Assembly (NCBI GenBank): GCA_016840305.1
Contig: JAEOSP010000339.1
Location: forward strand, 1 to 23,086
Reading direction: 5' to 3'
From: Candidatus Hodarchaeota archaeon
GTDB taxonomy: Archaea; Asgardarchaeota; Heimdallarchaeia; Hodarchaeales; Hodarchaeaceae
Length of the DNA stretch: 23,086 nucleotides
In this document: positions 22,605 to 23,086 of the stretch, piece by piece
Layout: every line of letters begins with the position of its first letter
Position numbering within the stretch: position 1 is the stretch's first letter
Notes under the pieces: generated by a model
What the model was told of the DNA's origin: nothing
Databases searched by the model: none
The model's input: the letters and a program-made list of their open reading frames with translations, nothing else
Made by a program: the position numbers and the translations under genes

Positions 22605-23086
22605 ATGTTACCATTGAAAGAAGAAAAGTTAGATCGTCTCCAAAAATTAATGCGCTCATCAAAAATTGACACAGTCATCATTCCATTCGGAGTTAACTTC
22701 CACTGGCTGTTTGGAGTTAAGGAAGTGCCGAGTGAAAGGTTATTAGTAAGTATCGTTGACTCTGAGGGTCCTCCTCAGTTTCTTGCACCCGCTTTTGAAG
22801 TAGATAGAGTGAAAAAAGCAACTAAGTCAGTTGAAGTTTTTGAATGGGAGGAAACTGAAAACCCTTTTACAAAATTGGCGACCAAAATAATACCTAAGAG
22901 TACAAAAAGGATTGGTATTGAGCCAAAAATGTGGTACACAGTCTTTCAGAAGATCTCTACTCATCTTCAGGGTAAGGATTATATTGATACAGAATCACTA
23001 TTTAGCTCCTTACGTTCAGAAAAAGATGAAGAAGAAATAAAAAATCTACAAAAAGCCTCACAGAAATCGGCTGATATCATTATTAA
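22605..23086 (+). CDS. Creatinase/Xaa-Pro dipeptidase-family protein, N-terminal part
   Basis: The gene runs off the right edge after about 160 codons with no stop. The ATG at 22605 follows AGGAG at 22597-22601. The visible part looks like the creatinase N-terminal domain: a start 'EEKLDRLQKLMRSSKIDTVII', then PFGVNFHWLFG (the 'N-x-x-W-L-x-G' region where substrate-side residues lie), EVPSERLLVSIVD, a strand with PPQFLAPAFEVDRV, and RIGIEPKMWYTVFQKI. The final EEEIKNLQKASQKSADIII is the helix that leads into the pita-bread peptidase domain of family M24. That domain, with its two-metal site, lies outside the window, so activity as a prolidase is inferred. It would process proline-containing dipeptides from peptide breakdown. 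Confidence 0.78.
   Translation, partial: MLPLKEEKLDRLQKLMRSSKIDTVIIPFGVNFHWLFGVKEVPSERLLVSIVDSEGPPQFLAPAFEVDRVKKATKSVEVFEWEETENPFTKLATKIIPKSTKRIGIEPKMWYTVFQKISTHLQGKDYIDTESLFSSLRSEKDEEEIKNLQKASQKSADIII

Overview
This is an AT-rich stretch of archaeal chromosome. The archaeal assignment rests on Alba chromatin protein, CDP-archaeol synthase, transcription factor S, PCNA, both replication factor C subunits, ADP-forming acyl-CoA synthetase and indolepyruvate:ferredoxin oxidoreductase. The long TPR and helical-repeat proteins, the lectin-like surface protein with a C-terminal anchor, and several orphan genes would fit an Asgard (Heimdall-like) lineage. That placement is an inference and is not proven by the sequence. 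Starts are often TTG or GTG, usually behind a GGTGA/GAGGT-type ribosome binding site.

Layout. 1-45 (minus) is the first 15 codons of an ATP-grasp CoA ligase, probably ATP-citrate lyase or succinyl-CoA ligase. Its 5' region is imperfectly duplicated just upstream. 551-1345 encodes a secreted beta-sandwich surface protein interrupted by one in-frame TGA. It converges on aconitase (1461-3416, minus) across a bidirectional terminator-like region. 3957-4292 is transcription factor S, with an altered catalytic acidic pair. 4330-6319 (minus) is a compact crotonase / CMP-kinase-like / DUF6125-like operon. 6513-7946 is a helical-repeat protein of unknown role. It shares its stop-codon CTAG with the convergent acyl-CoA synthetase alpha gene (7943-9406, minus). 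9573-10031 is a dUTPase/dCTP-deaminase-fold protein whose catalytic motifs have decayed. 10229-12731 is iorAB. 12751-15309 (minus) holds an orphan helical protein, Alba, CDP-archaeol synthase and a second orphan. 15372-16433 is a HypE/PurM-like AIR-synthase-family enzyme. 16613-20512 is the replication block: a small possible winged-helix protein, PCNA, RFC small and RFC large. 20537-22426 (minus) is a TPR protein, and 22605 to the end is the start of a creatinase/Xaa-Pro dipeptidase-type gene.

How the genes fit together. Aconitase and the citrate-lyase-type ligase both belong to citrate/acetyl-CoA metabolism. IorAB converts aryl-pyruvates from amino acids to acyl-CoA plus reduced ferredoxin, and ADP-forming acyl-CoA synthetases turn such thioesters into ATP. 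With the crotonase and peptidase, this suggests peptide/amino-acid fermentation. The replication block encodes the sliding clamp and its loader side by side. The clamp carries an unusual acidic C-terminal tail and the loader large subunit a lysine-rich tail ending in a PIP-like motif.

I see no tRNA, rRNA, CRISPR array, insertion sequence or prophage. The best candidates for something new are the complementary charged tails on clamp and loader, the proteasome/cyclosome-like repeat protein, the TGA-interrupted surface protein, the dUTPase-fold pseudoenzyme and the duplicated leader at the left edge.
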